DNA of 64,000 nt from Mycobacterium sp. Its GTDB lineage: Bacteria > Actinomycetota > Actinomycetes > Mycobacteriales > Mycobacteriaceae. The DNA lies in NCBI GenBank assembly GCA_020438865.1, contig JAGQTU010000001.1, positions 190,933 through 254,932 on the forward strand, written 5' to 3'. The position numbers and the translations under genes are program-made. The notes under the pieces were generated by a model. It was not told where the DNA came from. It did no database searches and worked only from the letters and a program-made list of their open reading frames with translations. Within the stretch, counting starts at the first letter, position 1. The number at the start of each line of letters is the position of its first letter. Shown here piece by piece: positions 38,970-50,792 of the stretch.

Positions 38970-40482
38970 TGAATCGAGTACCGAGGCCGTGGTGGATGCC
39001 ATCGGCGCCTCGGCGCGCTCGGAGAACATCGCCTGCGCGCGCCGGCTCGCGGCGATCGCCGAGCTGTACCGCCGGCGGGAAGTACCGGTCCAGGACGCCG
39101 AGGGCCGCGAGTTGTGGCGCATCGACCCCTGGGCGGCGGTCGCCGCCGAGATCGCGGCCTCCCAATCGATCACCGCGGGCGCCGCCGAGTCACTGCTGCA
39201 CAACGCGGTCTGCCTACACCAGCGGCTGCCCAGGGTCGCCGCCGTGTTCGCCGCGGGCGAGGTCGACTTCCGGACCGTTCAGATGATCGTCACCCGGACG
39301 CTGCTCGCGGTGGAGCCTGCGGTCATGGCCGCGATCGACGCCGAAGTGGCCGACACCATCCGGGCCTGGGGTGGGTTGTCGATCTACAAGACCCAGACCG
39401 CGATAGACCGCATCGTCGAGCGTCACGACCCGGAGGCGCGCCGGCGTACCGAATCGGCGGTCCGCTCCCGCTGCGTCGACATCAAGCACGGCTCGAAGGT
39501 GGCCTACCTCACCGGCACGCTGCTCACCGCCGATGCCGCGCTGCTGGATCGGCGATTGACCTCGATGTCCAGATCCGTCTGCGCCGACGATCCGCGCGAT
39601 ATCGATCAGCGGCGCGCCGACGCGCTCGGCGCGCTGGCGGCCGGACGAACGGTACTGGCGTGCGCCTGCGGATCCACCGAATGCCCCGCCGCGGACAGCG
39701 ATTCCCAGCCTTCGGTTGTCGTGCATGTGGTGGCCGAGGCGGCGACGCTCGAGGATGCCGATGCCAGCGTGGTGCACGGCACCCGGCCAGAGGACGACAC
39801 CACCGAGGTAATCACCAGTCGCGAACGTTTGGTCGAGGTCCTGTGCGAGGCGGGCACCGCGCAGCCCGCGGCCGCGCCGGGCCCCGAGCGCGCTTCGGGT
39901 CTGGTGCTCGGCGGGGCGGCGATCTCGGGGAGCGAGCTGGCCGATCTGGCCGCCCGCGGCATCGCGGAACTGCGACCGGTGATTCATCCCGGCGACTCGC
40001 CGCCCGAGTCGCACTATCGGCCGTCGAGCAAGCTGGCCGACTTCGTGCGGTGCCGCGACCTCACCTGCCGCTTCCCGGGTTGTGACGCACCCGCCGACAT
40101 CTGCGATGTCGACCACACGATTCCCTACGACCTCGGCGGTCCCACGCATGCCTCGAACCTCAAATCGCTATGCCGAAAACATCACTTGCTCAAGACTTTC
40201 TGGTGCGGCCCCAGTGGTTGGAACGACGAGCAGTATCCCGACGGCACGGTGCTGTGGACCTCGCCGTCCGGACACACCTATCGCACGGTGCCGGGGAGCG
40301 CGCTGCTCGTTCCCGCGCTCTGCGTACCGACCGCAACGTTGAACGTGGCTCGCCGCCAACCGCTCTCGCCCCACCGCGGCGTGATGATGCCCACCCGCCG
40401 GCGCAGCCGGGCCAGCGACCGGCATCGGTGGATATTGGCCGAGCGTAGTCATAACCGCGAAAACTCGGCGAAATCGACCTAG
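38962..40482 (+). CDS. 13E12 repeat family / DUF222 HNH endonuclease
   Basis: A 506-residue member of the mycobacterial 13E12 family: N-terminal DUF222 helical domain (about residues 20-330) and C-terminal HNH nuclease domain with CRFPGCDAPADICDVDHTIPYDLGGPT and LCRKHHLLK, giving the Cys/His metal ligands and the catalytic His (DVDH). Molecular role is unknown, though members are DNA-damage induced. The ATG lies within an SOS box, a placement usual for this family; an ATG 30 bases upstream is also in frame. Divergent from the amine oxidase. Confidence 0.92.
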   Translation: MFDESSTEAVVDAIGASARSENIACARRLAAIAELYRRREVPVQDAEGRELWRIDPWAAVAAEIAASQSITAGAAESLLHNAVCLHQRLPRVAAVFAAGEVDFRTVQMIVTRTLLAVEPAVMAAIDAEVADTIRAWGGLSIYKTQTAIDRIVERHDPEARRRTESAVRSRCVDIKHGSKVAYLTGTLLTADAALLDRRLTSMSRSVCADDPRDIDQRRADALGALAAGRTVLACACGSTECPAADSDSQPSVVVHVVAEAATLEDADASVVHGTRPEDDTTEVITSRERLVEVLCEAGTAQPAAAPGPERASGLVLGGAAISGSELADLAARGIAELRPVIHPGDSPPESHYRPSSKLADFVRCRDLTCRFPGCDAPADICDVDHTIPYDLGGPTHASNLKSLCRKHHLLKTFWCGPSGWNDEQYPDGTVLWTSPSGHTYRTVPGSALLVPALCVPTATLNVARRQPLSPHRGVMMPTRRRSRASDRHRWILAERSHNRENSAKST

Positions 40483-40485
40483 CTT
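40480..40485 (+). promoter_or_regulatory. -10 element for leaderless DUF2834-like gene
   Basis: TAGCTT (TANNNT) ends 6 bases before the ATG at 40492; its first base overlaps the stop codon of the 13E12 gene. Confidence 0.45.
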
Positions 40486-40491
40486 CTCGTG

Positions 40492-40923
40492 ATGACCACA
40501 TCCCGCAAACTGCTGTGCGGCGTCTACGCCGTGATCGCCGTAGTCGCGTTGATCGCGACGTGGACCCAGACCATCGCCTACACCCACGACGGGGTCATCG
40601 CCTTCTTCGACAACTTCTGGCACGACGCACGGGTCAACGCCTCGTCGCGGAACATCACCGCGGACGTCCTGATGTTGGGTTTGTCCGTCGCGATCCTCAT
40701 GGTGATCGAAGCCCGCAAGTACGGTGTGCGGCTGGTCTGGCTGTACATAGCCGGCGGATTCTTCCTCGCCATCAGCGTGACGTTTCCGCTCTTCCTGATC
40801 GCCCGCGAGAGGCGGATGGCCGCAACGGAGCCCACGACTCGAGTGCCGGCGCTCGACGTGATCCTGCTTGCACTGCTCGCGGCCGGCCTCACCGGCTTGA
40901 CCATTTGGGTCGATATGGGCTGA
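40492..40923 (+). CDS. DUF2834-like small membrane protein
   Basis: A 143-residue protein with about four transmembrane helices (LCGVYAVIAVVALIATW; ADVLMLGLSVAILMVIEA; VWLYIAGGFFLAISVTFPLFLI; DVILLALLAAGLTGLTIW). The pattern of a His/Asp loop FFDNFWHDARVNASSRNITADVL between helices 1 and 2 is typical of DUF2834 proteins; function unknown. Expressed probably from a leaderless message starting at the ATG. It follows the 13E12 gene by 9 bases. Confidence 0.8.
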   Translation: MTTSRKLLCGVYAVIAVVALIATWTQTIAYTHDGVIAFFDNFWHDARVNASSRNITADVLMLGLSVAILMVIEARKYGVRLVWLYIAGGFFLAISVTFPLFLIARERRMAATEPTTRVPALDVILLALLAAGLTGLTIWVDMG

Positions 40924-40987
40924 CAGCCCCAACCCGGCAGTACTTTCTTGGGATCGGTAGTCACGCCGCGACGGTTGGGTGAGAGCG

Positions 40988-41386
40988 ATGAAGAACACAC
41001 TGCGTTTCGCCGGGACGGTGCTGTCGGCCGCGGCGGCGCTCACGACCGTCGGCCTGGACTCGACGGGGACCGCCGAGGCGCGGCCGATCGCTCCCGTGCC
41101 ACTTAGCTGGCCCGGCTGCCCCACCGACCACCCGGAAGGCCCCTGTCGCTGGTGCCCGGGTGACCCGCCGGTGCAGACCGGCAACCGCGTCACGAACCCG
41201 GTGATCTGGGACAACAACGTCTGCCACACCTACTGGTATGTGTACTTCGGCCAGGGCAACGTCGCGCAGAACATCTTCGAGGGTGAGACCCCGCCCCCGC
41301 CGCCGCCACCCCCGCCGCCGGCCATCATCAGCACCCGCGAGCAGTGCCTGGCCATCCTCGGGCCGCTCATCTGCCCCGGGGGCTGA
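40988..41386 (+). CDS. Secreted Pro-rich hypothetical protein
   Basis: A 132-residue exported protein: signal peptide MKNTLRFAGTVLSAAAALTTVGL... with cleavage likely after GTAEA (near residue 31), then a Cys-containing mature domain (six cysteines, in WPGCPTD, GPCRWCPG, NVCHTYW, EQCLAIL, LICPGG) suggestive of disulfides, and a run of ten prolines near residue 106. No family recognised. An in-frame GTG 9 bases upstream is an alternative start. Confidence 0.72.
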   Translation: MKNTLRFAGTVLSAAAALTTVGLDSTGTAEARPIAPVPLSWPGCPTDHPEGPCRWCPGDPPVQTGNRVTNPVIWDNNVCHTYWYVYFGQGNVAQNIFEGETPPPPPPPPPPAIISTREQCLAILGPLICPGG

Positions 41387-41392
41387 GCATCG

Positions 41393-41398
41393 TAGGCT
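41393..41398 (+). promoter_or_regulatory. -10 element for leaderless CDF-like gene
   Basis: TAGGCT (TANNNT) ends 7 bases before the ATG at 41406; no Shine-Dalgarno is visible. Confidence 0.5.
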
Positions 41399-41405
41399 GA
41401 CGCCC

Positions 41406-42389
41406 ATGCCAGTGGCGTCGGAGGCCGCGGTCCTCCGGGCCGAGCGCCGCAGCCTGTACACCTACATGTTCACGATGCTGGGCCTGGCCGTGCTCGGCTT
41501 CGTCGTGTACGGCGTCACCCGGGTGTCCGCCACCCAGTTGGACGGCGTAATCTCGCTGATCAACGCGGCCGCGGCGTTCATCGCCGCACGGTTGGCGGTC
41601 ACGGCGTCCCGCCCGGCCGATGTCGAAAGCCCCTACGGCCGACTGGCTTTGGAGAACCTCTACGCGCTGTTCCGATCGCTGATGATCCTCGGCGTCGTGG
41701 TCGTCGGCCTCGTCACCAACCTCGCCAAGGTGATCGAGTACCTGATCACCCGGCGCGGCAGTGAACCGGATTTCGGCCTCGCGGCCGTCTACACCGCGGT
41801 GTGCGTGCTGATCTGCTTGGGCCTGAAGTGGAACCACGAACGCAACAACCGTTCCGTCAACGGCGCCTCGGCGCTGCTCAAAGTGGAGGCGACGGCGGCC
41901 AAGATGGAAGCCTTCATCAGCGGCGGCATCTGCGCCTCGCTGATCCTGGTCGCCGTGGTTCCGGAGGGCACCTTCCTCACGTCGGACCGCTTCAACATCA
42001 AGGACATCGCCGACAGCATCATCGTGCTCATCCTGTGCGTCCTGCTGATCGGTGAACCCATCCGGCAGATCCGGCTGGAGTTCGGCCGGTTGTCCGGCCG
42101 GCGCGCGGACCCGGCACTGGACGAGGCGGTGCGGGCGGCGATCGCGGCGGTCTCCGAGGAGCACGGCGGCGAACTCGCGCACGAACTGACGCTCGTCGAC
42201 GCGCTGGCCATCGCCAGGGGCAAGGCCATCGAGGTGGACCTGCGGGTGGCCTACACCGGCACGATGTCCGTCGAGGAGCAGGACGAACTGCGCGCCCACA
42301 CCTACACCGAACTCCGCAACCGCATCGGCCCGCTCCGGCTCACGCTGGTGTTCAGTAAGTTTCCCATTCATGCGACGCCCACCGCTTGA
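41406..42389 (+). CDS. Cation diffusion facilitator-like membrane protein with altered metal site
   Basis: A 327-residue protein with six transmembrane helices and a C-terminal cytoplasmic domain in the CDF arrangement. Helix 2 retains an Asp (TQLDGVISLINAAAAF) but helix 5 reads LKVEATAAKMEAFISGG where transport-competent CDFs have HxxxD, leaving Glu and Lys at ligand positions. It may move another cation or be non-transporting. Leaderless-type start. The last 20 bases overlap birA. In M. tuberculosis I recall the metal-ATPase gene ctpC in this interval instead. Confidence 0.85.
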   Translation: MPVASEAAVLRAERRSLYTYMFTMLGLAVLGFVVYGVTRVSATQLDGVISLINAAAAFIAARLAVTASRPADVESPYGRLALENLYALFRSLMILGVVVVGLVTNLAKVIEYLITRRGSEPDFGLAAVYTAVCVLICLGLKWNHERNNRSVNGASALLKVEATAAKMEAFISGGICASLILVAVVPEGTFLTSDRFNIKDIADSIIVLILCVLLIGEPIRQIRLEFGRLSGRRADPALDEAVRAAIAAVSEEHGGELAHELTLVDALAIARGKAIEVDLRVAYTGTMSVEEQDELRAHTYTELRNRIGPLRLTLVFSKFPIHATPTA

Positions 42390-43149
42390 CCTGCCCGCCG
42401 CGCACGGCGGCTGGCGCATCGACGTGGTGGATGCCACCGGCTCGACCAACGCCGACCTGCTGGCCCGGCACGCCGGAGGCGCGGACATCACCGGCGCCGC
42501 GCTGTTCGCCGAATATCAGAGCGCGGGCCGCGGACGTAACGGCCGCAGTTGGTCGGCGCCCCCGCGATCACAGATCGCGCTGTCCGTCGGCGTCGGCGCC
42601 GACGGCGTGCCGCCGGAGGCGTGGGGCTGGCTGCCGCTGCTGACCGGGGTGGCCCTCGTCGACGCCGTCCGCGCCACGACGGGCATCGAGGCCGGGGTCA
42701 AGTGGCCCAACGACATCCTGGTCGGAACCGGCAAGCTGGCCGGCATCCTGGCCGAGGTGGCCGCGCCCGACCCGGTCATCGTGGTCGGCCTCGGGCTCAA
42801 CGTCACGCTCACCGCCGCGGAGGCCCCGGATCCGCGCGCCACCTCACTGCAGATGCTGGGCGCCGAGGCCCTCGACCGCGACGCGCTGGCCATCGCGATC
42901 CTGGACCGGCTGAGCGCACGCATCGAACGCTGGCAGCGCACGCCCGGCCCGGACCCGACGCTGGTGGCCGACTACCACACGCACAGCCTGACCGTTGGCA
43001 GCCGGGTGCGGGCGCTGCTGCCGGGGGATCGGGAAATCATCGGCACCGCAACAGAAGTCGACGAATCCGGCCGGCTGCTCATCGACACCGACACCGACGT
43101 GGTCACCGTATCGGCGGGCGACATCACCCACCTGAGGCCGGCGAACTAA
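42370..43149 (+). CDS. birA: Biotin-[acetyl-CoA-carboxylase] ligase
   Basis: Activates biotin as biotinyl-AMP and transfers it to the Lys of AccA3-type carrier domains. The 259-residue protein contains the adenylation loop SAGRGRNGRSW and KWPNDILVGTGKLAGIL, and a C-terminal SH3-like domain, but no N-terminal helix-turn-helix, so it is a class I enzyme without repressor function. It overlaps the upstream CDF-like gene by 20 bases and the convergent fadE25 by 4. In M. tuberculosis birA (Rv3279c) lies next to accD5; here it has moved to the other side of fadE25-purEK. Confidence 0.95.
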   Translation: MRRPPLDLPAAHGGWRIDVVDATGSTNADLLARHAGGADITGAALFAEYQSAGRGRNGRSWSAPPRSQIALSVGVGADGVPPEAWGWLPLLTGVALVDAVRATTGIEAGVKWPNDILVGTGKLAGILAEVAAPDPVIVVGLGLNVTLTAAEAPDPRATSLQMLGAEALDRDALAIAILDRLSARIERWQRTPGPDPTLVADYHTHSLTVGSRVRALLPGDREIIGTATEVDESGRLLIDTDTDVVTVSAGDITHLRPAN

Positions 43150-44306
43150 CGCAGCAGCGCGCGGGACATCACGACCCGCTGAATCTGGTTGGTGCCCTCG
43201 TAGATCTGGGTGATCTTGGCGTCGCGCATCATCCGCTCCACCGGGAAGTCGATGGTGTAGCCCGCGCCGCCGAACAACTGCACGGCGTCGGTGGTGACCT
43301 CCATCGCCACATCGGAGGCGAAGCACTTCGAGGCCGCCGAGATGAACCCGAGGTTGCCCTCACCACGCTCGGCGCGCGCCGCCGCCGAGTACACCATCAG
43401 CCGGGCCGCCTCCACCTTCATCGCCATGTCGGCGAGCATGAACTGCACACCCTGGTTGTCGGCGACCGGACGGCCGAACTGCTTGCGGTCCTTGGTGTAT
43501 GCGATCGCGGCGTCCAAAGCGCCCTGGGCGATACCGACCGCCTGCGCACCGATGGTCGGGCGGGTGTGGTCCAGGGTGGCCAGCGCGGTCTTGAACCCGG
43601 TGCCCGGCTCGCCGATGATCCGGTCGCCCGGAATACGGCAGTTCTCGAAGTACAGCTCGGTGGTCGGCGAGCCTTTGATCCCGAGCTTGCGCTCCTTGGG
43701 CCCCACCGTGAAACCCTCGTCGTCCTCGTGGACCATGAATGCCGAGATGCCGTTGGCGCCCTTGTCCGGATCGCTGACCGCCATCACCGTGTACCAGGCC
43801 GACTTGCCGCCGTTGGTGATCCAGCACTTGGAGCCGTTGAGGATCCAGTCGTCACCGTCGGCCTTCGCGCGGGTGCGCATCGAGGCCGCGTCGCTGCCGG
43901 CCTCGCGCTCCGAGAGCGCGTAGGACGCCATCGCCTCGCCCGAGGCGATCGACGGCAGCACCTTCTTCTTCAGTTCGTCGGAGCCGCGCAGGATCAGGCC
44001 CATGGTGCCGAGCTTGTTCACCGCCGGGATCAGCGAGGCCGACGCGTCGACGCGGGCCACCTCCTCGATGACGATGCAGGCCGCCACCGAATCCGCGCCC
44101 TGACCGCCGTACTCCTCGGGCACGTGCACCGCGTTGAAGCCCGACGCGTTCAGCGCGTCGAGGGCCTCCTGCGGGAAGCGCGCGTTCTCGTCGACGTCGG
44201 CGGCGTAGGGAGCGATCTCCTTCTCCGCCAACGCGCGGATCGCCGCCCGCAACTCGTCATGCTCCTCGGGCAACTTGAACACGTCGAAATCCGGATTTCC
44301 CGCCAT
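43146..44306 (-). CDS. fadE25: Acyl-CoA dehydrogenase FadE25
   Basis: A 386-residue acyl-CoA dehydrogenase oxidising acyl-CoA to the 2-enoyl-CoA with FAD and passing electrons to ETF. Visible are ALSEREAGSDAASMRT (FAD/substrate loop), KCWITNGGKSAWYTVMA, and the C-terminal catalytic-base motif YEGTNQIQRVVMSRALL. Starts at ATG with AAGGAGG 6 bases before. It precedes nothing on its strand but follows purE by 41 bases, so may be read through from purK-purE. Confidence 0.96.
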   Translation of the reverse strand: MAGNPDFDVFKLPEEHDELRAAIRALAEKEIAPYAADVDENARFPQEALDALNASGFNAVHVPEEYGGQGADSVAACIVIEEVARVDASASLIPAVNKLGTMGLILRGSDELKKKVLPSIASGEAMASYALSEREAGSDAASMRTRAKADGDDWILNGSKCWITNGGKSAWYTVMAVSDPDKGANGISAFMVHEDDEGFTVGPKERKLGIKGSPTTELYFENCRIPGDRIIGEPGTGFKTALATLDHTRPTIGAQAVGIAQGALDAAIAYTKDRKQFGRPVADNQGVQFMLADMAMKVEAARLMVYSAAARAERGEGNLGFISAASKCFASDVAMEVTTDAVQLFGGAGYTIDFPVERMMRDAKITQIYEGTNQIQRVVMSRALLR

Positions 44307-44347
44307 CACAGCCTCCTTGCTACTCGCCGGTAACTTTACCGCCGAGA

Positions 44348-44854
44348 TCACTCACCGAGTAATTGCTCCCGCAGCGCGCGGTCCTTCTCGAGTACCAGCG
44401 CCTCGAGGTCCTCCTGAAAGCTCTCCATCCGGGCACGCAATTTCGGGTCCGAGGCGGCCAGGATCCGCACCGCCAGCAACCCCGCGTTGCGCGCACCGCC
44501 GATGGACACCGTCGCGACCGGCACCCCGGCCGGCATCTGGACGATCGAGAGCAGCGAGTCCATGCCGTCGAGCGTGGCCAACGGCACCGGCACACCGATC
44601 ACCGGCAGCGGGGTGGCCGACGCCACCATGCCGGGCAGATGCGCCGCCCCGCCGGCCCCCGCGATGACAGCCCGGATGCCGCGGGCGGCCGCGCCGCGGG
44701 CGTAGTCCAGCATCCGGCCCGGGGTGCGGTGCGCCGAGACCACCCCGACCTCGAAGGGCACGTCGAACTCGGCCAGCGCCTCGGCGGCGGCCGACATCAC
44801 CGGCCAGTCGCTGTCGCTGCCCATGATCACGCCCACCAAGGGTCTGTCAGGCAT
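44348..44854 (-). CDS. purE: N5-carboxyaminoimidazole ribonucleotide mutase
   Basis: Converts N5-CAIR to CAIR in purine synthesis. 168 residues, with the active-site segments [10 protein letters not shown] near the N-terminus, [11 protein letters not shown] and [15 protein letters not shown]. The Met that starts the family N-terminus lies inside the end of purK (8-base overlap), showing coupling with the enzyme that makes its substrate. Confidence 0.97.
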   Translation of the reverse strand: MPDRPLVGVIMGSDSDWPVMSAAAEALAEFDVPFEVGVVSAHRTPGRMLDYARGAAARGIRAVIAGAGGAAHLPGMVASATPLPVIGVPVPLATLDGMDSLLSIVQMPAGVPVATVSIGGARNAGLLAVRILAASDPKLRARMESFQEDLEALVLEKDRALREQLLGE

Positions 44855-46055
44855 GCCCGTCCCATCCGTCGCTCCACACTGCGTGCGACAACCAGTGTGC
44901 CGCCCGTTCGGCGCGTTCACGAACGATCCCGACGTCGGAACCGTCGCCGCCGAGGATGTTCACGTGGCCGATCTTGCGCCCGGGCCGCTCGCCCTTGCCG
45001 TACAGGTGCACGTTCGCGTCGGGAATCCGGCCGAACAGATGGTGCAGCCGCTCGTCCATCGCCATCGCCGGCGTCTCCGGCGCCCCGAGCACGTTGGCCA
45101 TCACGGTCACCGGCGCGATCGCCCGGGTGTCGCCGAGCGGGTAGTCCAGCACCGCCCGGAGATGCTGCTCGAACTGGCTGGTGACCGCGCCGTTCATGGT
45201 CCAGTGCCCGGAGTTGTGCGGACGCATCGCCAGCTCGTTGACCAGCAGCGCTCCGTCGGTGGTCTCGAACAGCTCGACCGCCAGCACGCCGACCACGCCC
45301 AGCTCGTCGGCCAGCCGCAGCCCCAGCTGCTCGGCCTCGGCGGCCAGTTCCCCGGACAGCCCGGGCGCGGGCGCCAGCACGGTGACGCAGATGCCGTCGC
45401 GCTGCACGGTCTCCACCACCGGCCAGGCGGCGCCCTGCCCGAACGGCGACCGCGCCACCAGGGCCGACAGCTCGCGGCGCATCGAGACCCGCTCCTCGAG
45501 CAGCACCGCCACCCCGTCGGCCAGGTAGCCGGCCACCACCTCGCGGGCCTGGGCGATGTCGCGGGTCAGCACCACCCCGCGGCCGTCGTAGCCGCCGCGC
45601 ACCGTCTTGACCACAACCGGACCACCGATGGCGGCCGCGAACGCGTCGACGTCATCGACGCTCTCCACGGCCGTGAACCGCGGCACCGGGGCGCCCAGTG
45701 CCGCCAGCCGCCGGCGCATCACCAGCTTGTCCTGCGCGTGCACCAGCGCCGCCGGCGGCGGGGCGACGTTCACGCCCTCGGCCACCAGGGTCTCCAACAT
45801 GTGGGTCGGCACGTGCTCGTGGTCGAAGGTCAGTGCGGCGCTGCCGGCCGCGGCGCGGCGCAGCGCGTCCAGGTCGGTGTGCTCGCCGATCACCACCTCG
45901 GGGCTGACCTGAGCCGCCGGGTCGTCCGGGCTCGCGGCGAGCACCCGCAGGCTCTGACCTAGGGCGATGGCGGCCTGGTGGGCCATCCTGGCCAGCTGCC
46001 CGCCACCGACCATCGCGACGACGGGGGCCTCGGGCGTGTTGGGCACGGCCATCAT
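44847..46055 (-). CDS. purK: N5-carboxyaminoimidazole ribonucleotide synthetase
   Basis: ATP-grasp enzyme forming N5-CAIR from AIR, bicarbonate and ATP. The 402 residues show the N-terminal [14 protein letters not shown], the ATP-grasp loop [15 protein letters not shown] and the metal-site [15 protein letters not shown]. Partner of purE downstream. Starts with a double Met; divergent from the GtrA-like gene with 57 bases between. Confidence 0.97.
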   Translation of the reverse strand: MMAVPNTPEAPVVAMVGGGQLARMAHQAAIALGQSLRVLAASPDDPAAQVSPEVVIGEHTDLDALRRAAAGSAALTFDHEHVPTHMLETLVAEGVNVAPPPAALVHAQDKLVMRRRLAALGAPVPRFTAVESVDDVDAFAAAIGGPVVVKTVRGGYDGRGVVLTRDIAQAREVVAGYLADGVAVLLEERVSMRRELSALVARSPFGQGAAWPVVETVQRDGICVTVLAPAPGLSGELAAEAEQLGLRLADELGVVGVLAVELFETTDGALLVNELAMRPHNSGHWTMNGAVTSQFEQHLRAVLDYPLGDTRAIAPVTVMANVLGAPETPAMAMDERLHHLFGRIPDANVHLYGKGERPGRKIGHVNILGGDGSDVGIVRERAERAAHWLSHAVWSDGWDGHA

Positions 46056-46098
46056 GGTGTCAGACCTGCGGAACTACGCACACCTGCGGCCGCTTCCG

Positions 46099-46104
46099 TA
46101 GACT
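46099..46104 (+). promoter_or_regulatory. -10 element for leaderless GtrA-like gene
   Basis: TAGACT (TANNNT) ends 8 bases before the GTG at 46113 with no intervening ribosome site. Confidence 0.5.
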
Positions 46105-46729
46105 TGCCCCTTGTGTCTTTCGCTGATGCCACGATCGCTCGGTTGCCCCGACCGATCCGGCCCTTCGCCGAGCGGCATCACGAGCTCATCAAGTTCGCGA
46201 TCGTCGGCGCCACGACGTTCGTCATCGACTCGGCGATCTTCTACACGCTGAAGCTGACGATCCTCGAGCCCAAGCCGGTCACCGCCAAGGTGATCTCCGG
46301 CATCGTCGCCGTGATCGCCTCCTACGTGCTCAACCGGGAGTGGAGCTTCCGCGACCGCGGCGGCCGCGAGCGCCACCACGAGGCGCTGCTGTTCTTCGCG
46401 TTCAGCGGCGTCGGCGTGCTGCTGAGCATGGCCCCACTCTGGTTCTCCAGCTACGTGCTGGAACTGCGGGTGCCGCACGTGTCGCTGACCATCGAGAACA
46501 TCGCCGACTTCATCTCCGCCTACATCATCGGCAACCTGCTCCAGATGGCATTCCGGTTCTGGGCGTTCCGCCGCTGGGTGTTCCCCGACGAGGCCGCGCG
46601 CAGCACCGAGCGGGCGCTGGAGTCCACGCTGACCGGCGGCGGGCTGGCCGAGTCGCTCGAGGACGAGTACGAGGCGCACCTGGGCGAGAACGTCACCCCG
46701 CTGCGCCGCCGCGGGCGGCGCGCCCTTCG

Positions 46730-48978
<2,249 letters not shown>

Positions 48979-48990
48979 GGAGACGGACAC

Positions 48991-49269
48991 ATGAGACACG
49001 AGGACATCACCGAGGTCAGCGACCCGCGCCAGCTGACCATCGACGAGCCGGCGGACACCTCGATCCCCGAACTGCGCATCGTGAAGGGCAATCCCGGCGA
49101 CGACGAGATCGCGGCACTGGTGACCGTGCTGGCCGGCGCCAGCGGTGGCCGGCACGCCCCGGGCCCGCAGGAGGTCAACCTGTGGGGCCACCCGGTGGAC
49201 AAGCTGCGCTACACCGTCACCAGCTGGCAGCGGGTGACGCTGCTGGAGCGGACCCACATGCGCAAGTGA
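48991..49269 (+). CDS. accE5: Acyl-CoA carboxylase epsilon subunit AccE5
   Basis: A 92-residue small subunit specific to actinobacterial carboxylases that strengthens the AccA3-AccD5 complex. The C-terminal half ([21 protein letters not shown] and the final RTHMRK tail) is the conserved epsilon fold; the N-terminus is acidic and flexible. AGGGAGA lies 8 bases before the ATG. The stop overlaps the maf GTG. Confidence 0.93.
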   Translation: MRHEDITEVSDPRQLTIDEPADTSIPELRIVKGNPGDDEIAALVTVLAGASGGRHAPGPQEVNLWGHPVDKLRYTVTSWQRVTLLERTHMRK

Positions 49270-49898
49270 CAAGGGTCGTGCTCGGATCGGCCTCAACCGG
49301 CCGACTCCGGGTGCTGCGCAACGCCGGCATCGATCCGCTGGTCGTGGTGTCCGGCGTCGACGAGGACGCGGTGATGGCCGGCCTCGGCACGGACACCCCC
49401 GCCGATGTCGTGAGCGCACTCGCGCAGGCCAAGGCCGAGGCGGTGCGCGAGGTTCTCGAACCCGCCGTCGTCGCGGATTGCGTTGTGATCGGCTGTGATT
49501 CGATGCTCTACGTCGATGGGGAGCTGCGCGGTAAGCCCGGAACGCCGGAACAGGCTCGGCGGCAATGGAATTCGATGGCGGGCCGATCCGGCCAGCTTTA
49601 CACCGGGCACTGCGTCATCCGCGTCGCCAACGGAAAGCCCTTGCGCACAGCGGCTTCGGCCGAGTTCACCACGGTGCGGTTCTCCGACCCGGTCGACGCC
49701 GACCTGAACGCCTACATCGCCAGCGGCGAGCCGCTCAACGTGGCGGGCGCGTTCACCCTCGACGGGTTGGGCGGCTGGTTCATCGACGGCATCGACGGGG
49801 ATCCGTCGAACGTCGTGGGCATCGGGCTGGCGGCGACGCACCGGTTGTTCAACGAAGTCGGGCTGGTCATCGGCGACCTGTGGGCCGCGAATCGGTAG
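49266..49898 (+). CDS. maf: Maf-like nucleotide pyrophosphatase (Rv3282-type)
   Basis: Hydrolyses non-canonical or modified NTPs (dTTP/UTP-type Maf enzymes) to limit their incorporation. The 210-residue protein starts [18 protein letters not shown], has [18 protein letters not shown] with the catalytic Asp, and [28 protein letters not shown]. The GTG overlaps the accE5 stop (GTGA), setting the start. Co-transcribed with the carboxylase genes in mycobacteria. Confidence 0.93.
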   Translation: MTRVVLGSASTGRLRVLRNAGIDPLVVVSGVDEDAVMAGLGTDTPADVVSALAQAKAEAVREVLEPAVVADCVVIGCDSMLYVDGELRGKPGTPEQARRQWNSMAGRSGQLYTGHCVIRVANGKPLRTAASAEFTTVRFSDPVDADLNAYIASGEPLNVAGAFTLDGLGGWFIDGIDGDPSNVVGIGLAATHRLFNEVGLVIGDLWAANR

Positions 49899-49901
49899 GC
49901 T
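49896..49901 (+). promoter_or_regulatory. -10 element for leaderless sseA
   Basis: TAGGCT (TANNNT) starts at the maf stop codon and ends 6 bases before the sseA GTG, suggesting an extra internal start in addition to read-through. Confidence 0.45.
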
Positions 49902-49907
49902 CGTCTG

Positions 49908-50792
49908 GTGACGCTGCCTGCAGATCCCAGCCCCGTACTGAAGGACTACGCCCACCCGGAACGCCTGGTCACCGCCGACTGGTTGTCGGCGCATCTCGGC
50001 ACGCCGGGGCTGGCCATCGTCGAGTCCGACGAGGACGTGCTGCTCTATGACATCGGGCACATCCCCGGGGCGGTGAAGATCGACTGGCACACCGACCTCA
50101 ACGACCCGACCGTTCGTGACTACATCGACGGCAGACAGTTCGCCGAACTGATGAACCGCAAGGGCATCTCGCGCGACGACACCGTCGTCATCTACGGCGA
50201 CAAGAGCAACTGGTGGGCCGCCTACGCGCTGTGGGTGTTCACGTTGTTCGGGCACCAGGACGTCCGGCTGCTCAACGGCGGGCGCGACCTGTGGATCTCC
50301 GACGGTCGCGACACCACGCTGGACGTGCCGACGCGGACCGGCACCGGCTACCCGGTGGTGGAACGCAACGACGCCGCGATCCGGGCCTACAAGGACGATG
50401 TGCTGGCCGCGCTGGGCGGCTGCACGCTGATCGACGTCCGCTCGCCCCAGGAGTACACCGGGGAACGCACCCATATGCCCGACTACCCGGAGGAGGGCGC
50501 CCTGCGCGGCGGCCACATCCCCACCGCGGTGTCGGTGCCCTGGGCCAAGGCCGCCGATGACAGCGGCCGGTTCCGCAGCCGGGCCGAACTCGAAGAGGTC
50601 TACTCGTTCGTCAAGCCCGGCGACGACATCATCGCCTACTGCCGCATCGGCGAGCGGTCCAGCCACACCTGGTTCGTGCTGACCTACCTGCTCGGCATCC
50701 CCGGGGTCCGCAACTACGACGGTTCGTGGACCGAGTGGGGCAACACGGTGCGGGTGCCCATCGTGGCCGGGGAGCAGCCGGGGACGCCATGA
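49908..50792 (+). CDS. sseA: Thiosulfate/3-mercaptopyruvate sulfurtransferase SseA
   Basis: A 294-residue tandem-rhodanese protein. The inactive first domain has [20 protein letters not shown]; the second has [12 protein letters not shown] and the active-site loop [11 protein letters not shown] with Cys245, the persulfide carrier. The CRIGER loop fits thiosulfate sulfurtransferases. It is coupled by ATGA to a SufE-like protein, so persulfide transfer between the two is likely. Start GTG follows a leaderless-type -10. Confidence 0.95.
   Translation: MTLPADPSPVLKDYAHPERLVTADWLSAHLGTPGLAIVESDEDVLLYDIGHIPGAVKIDWHTDLNDPTVRDYIDGRQFAELMNRKGISRDDTVVIYGDKSNWWAAYALWVFTLFGHQDVRLLNGGRDLWISDGRDTTLDVPTRTGTGYPVVERNDAAIRAYKDDVLAALGGCTLIDVRSPQEYTGERTHMPDYPEEGALRGGHIPTAVSVPWAKAADDSGRFRSRAELEEVYSFVKPGDDIIAYCRIGERSSHTWFVLTYLLGIPGVRNYDGSWTEWGNTVRVPIVAGEQPGTP

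Noticed and set aside
38962-40482. 13E12 element as a mobile element
   Set aside because: It is a repeated gene family, but no terminal repeats, target duplication or transposase is visible here.
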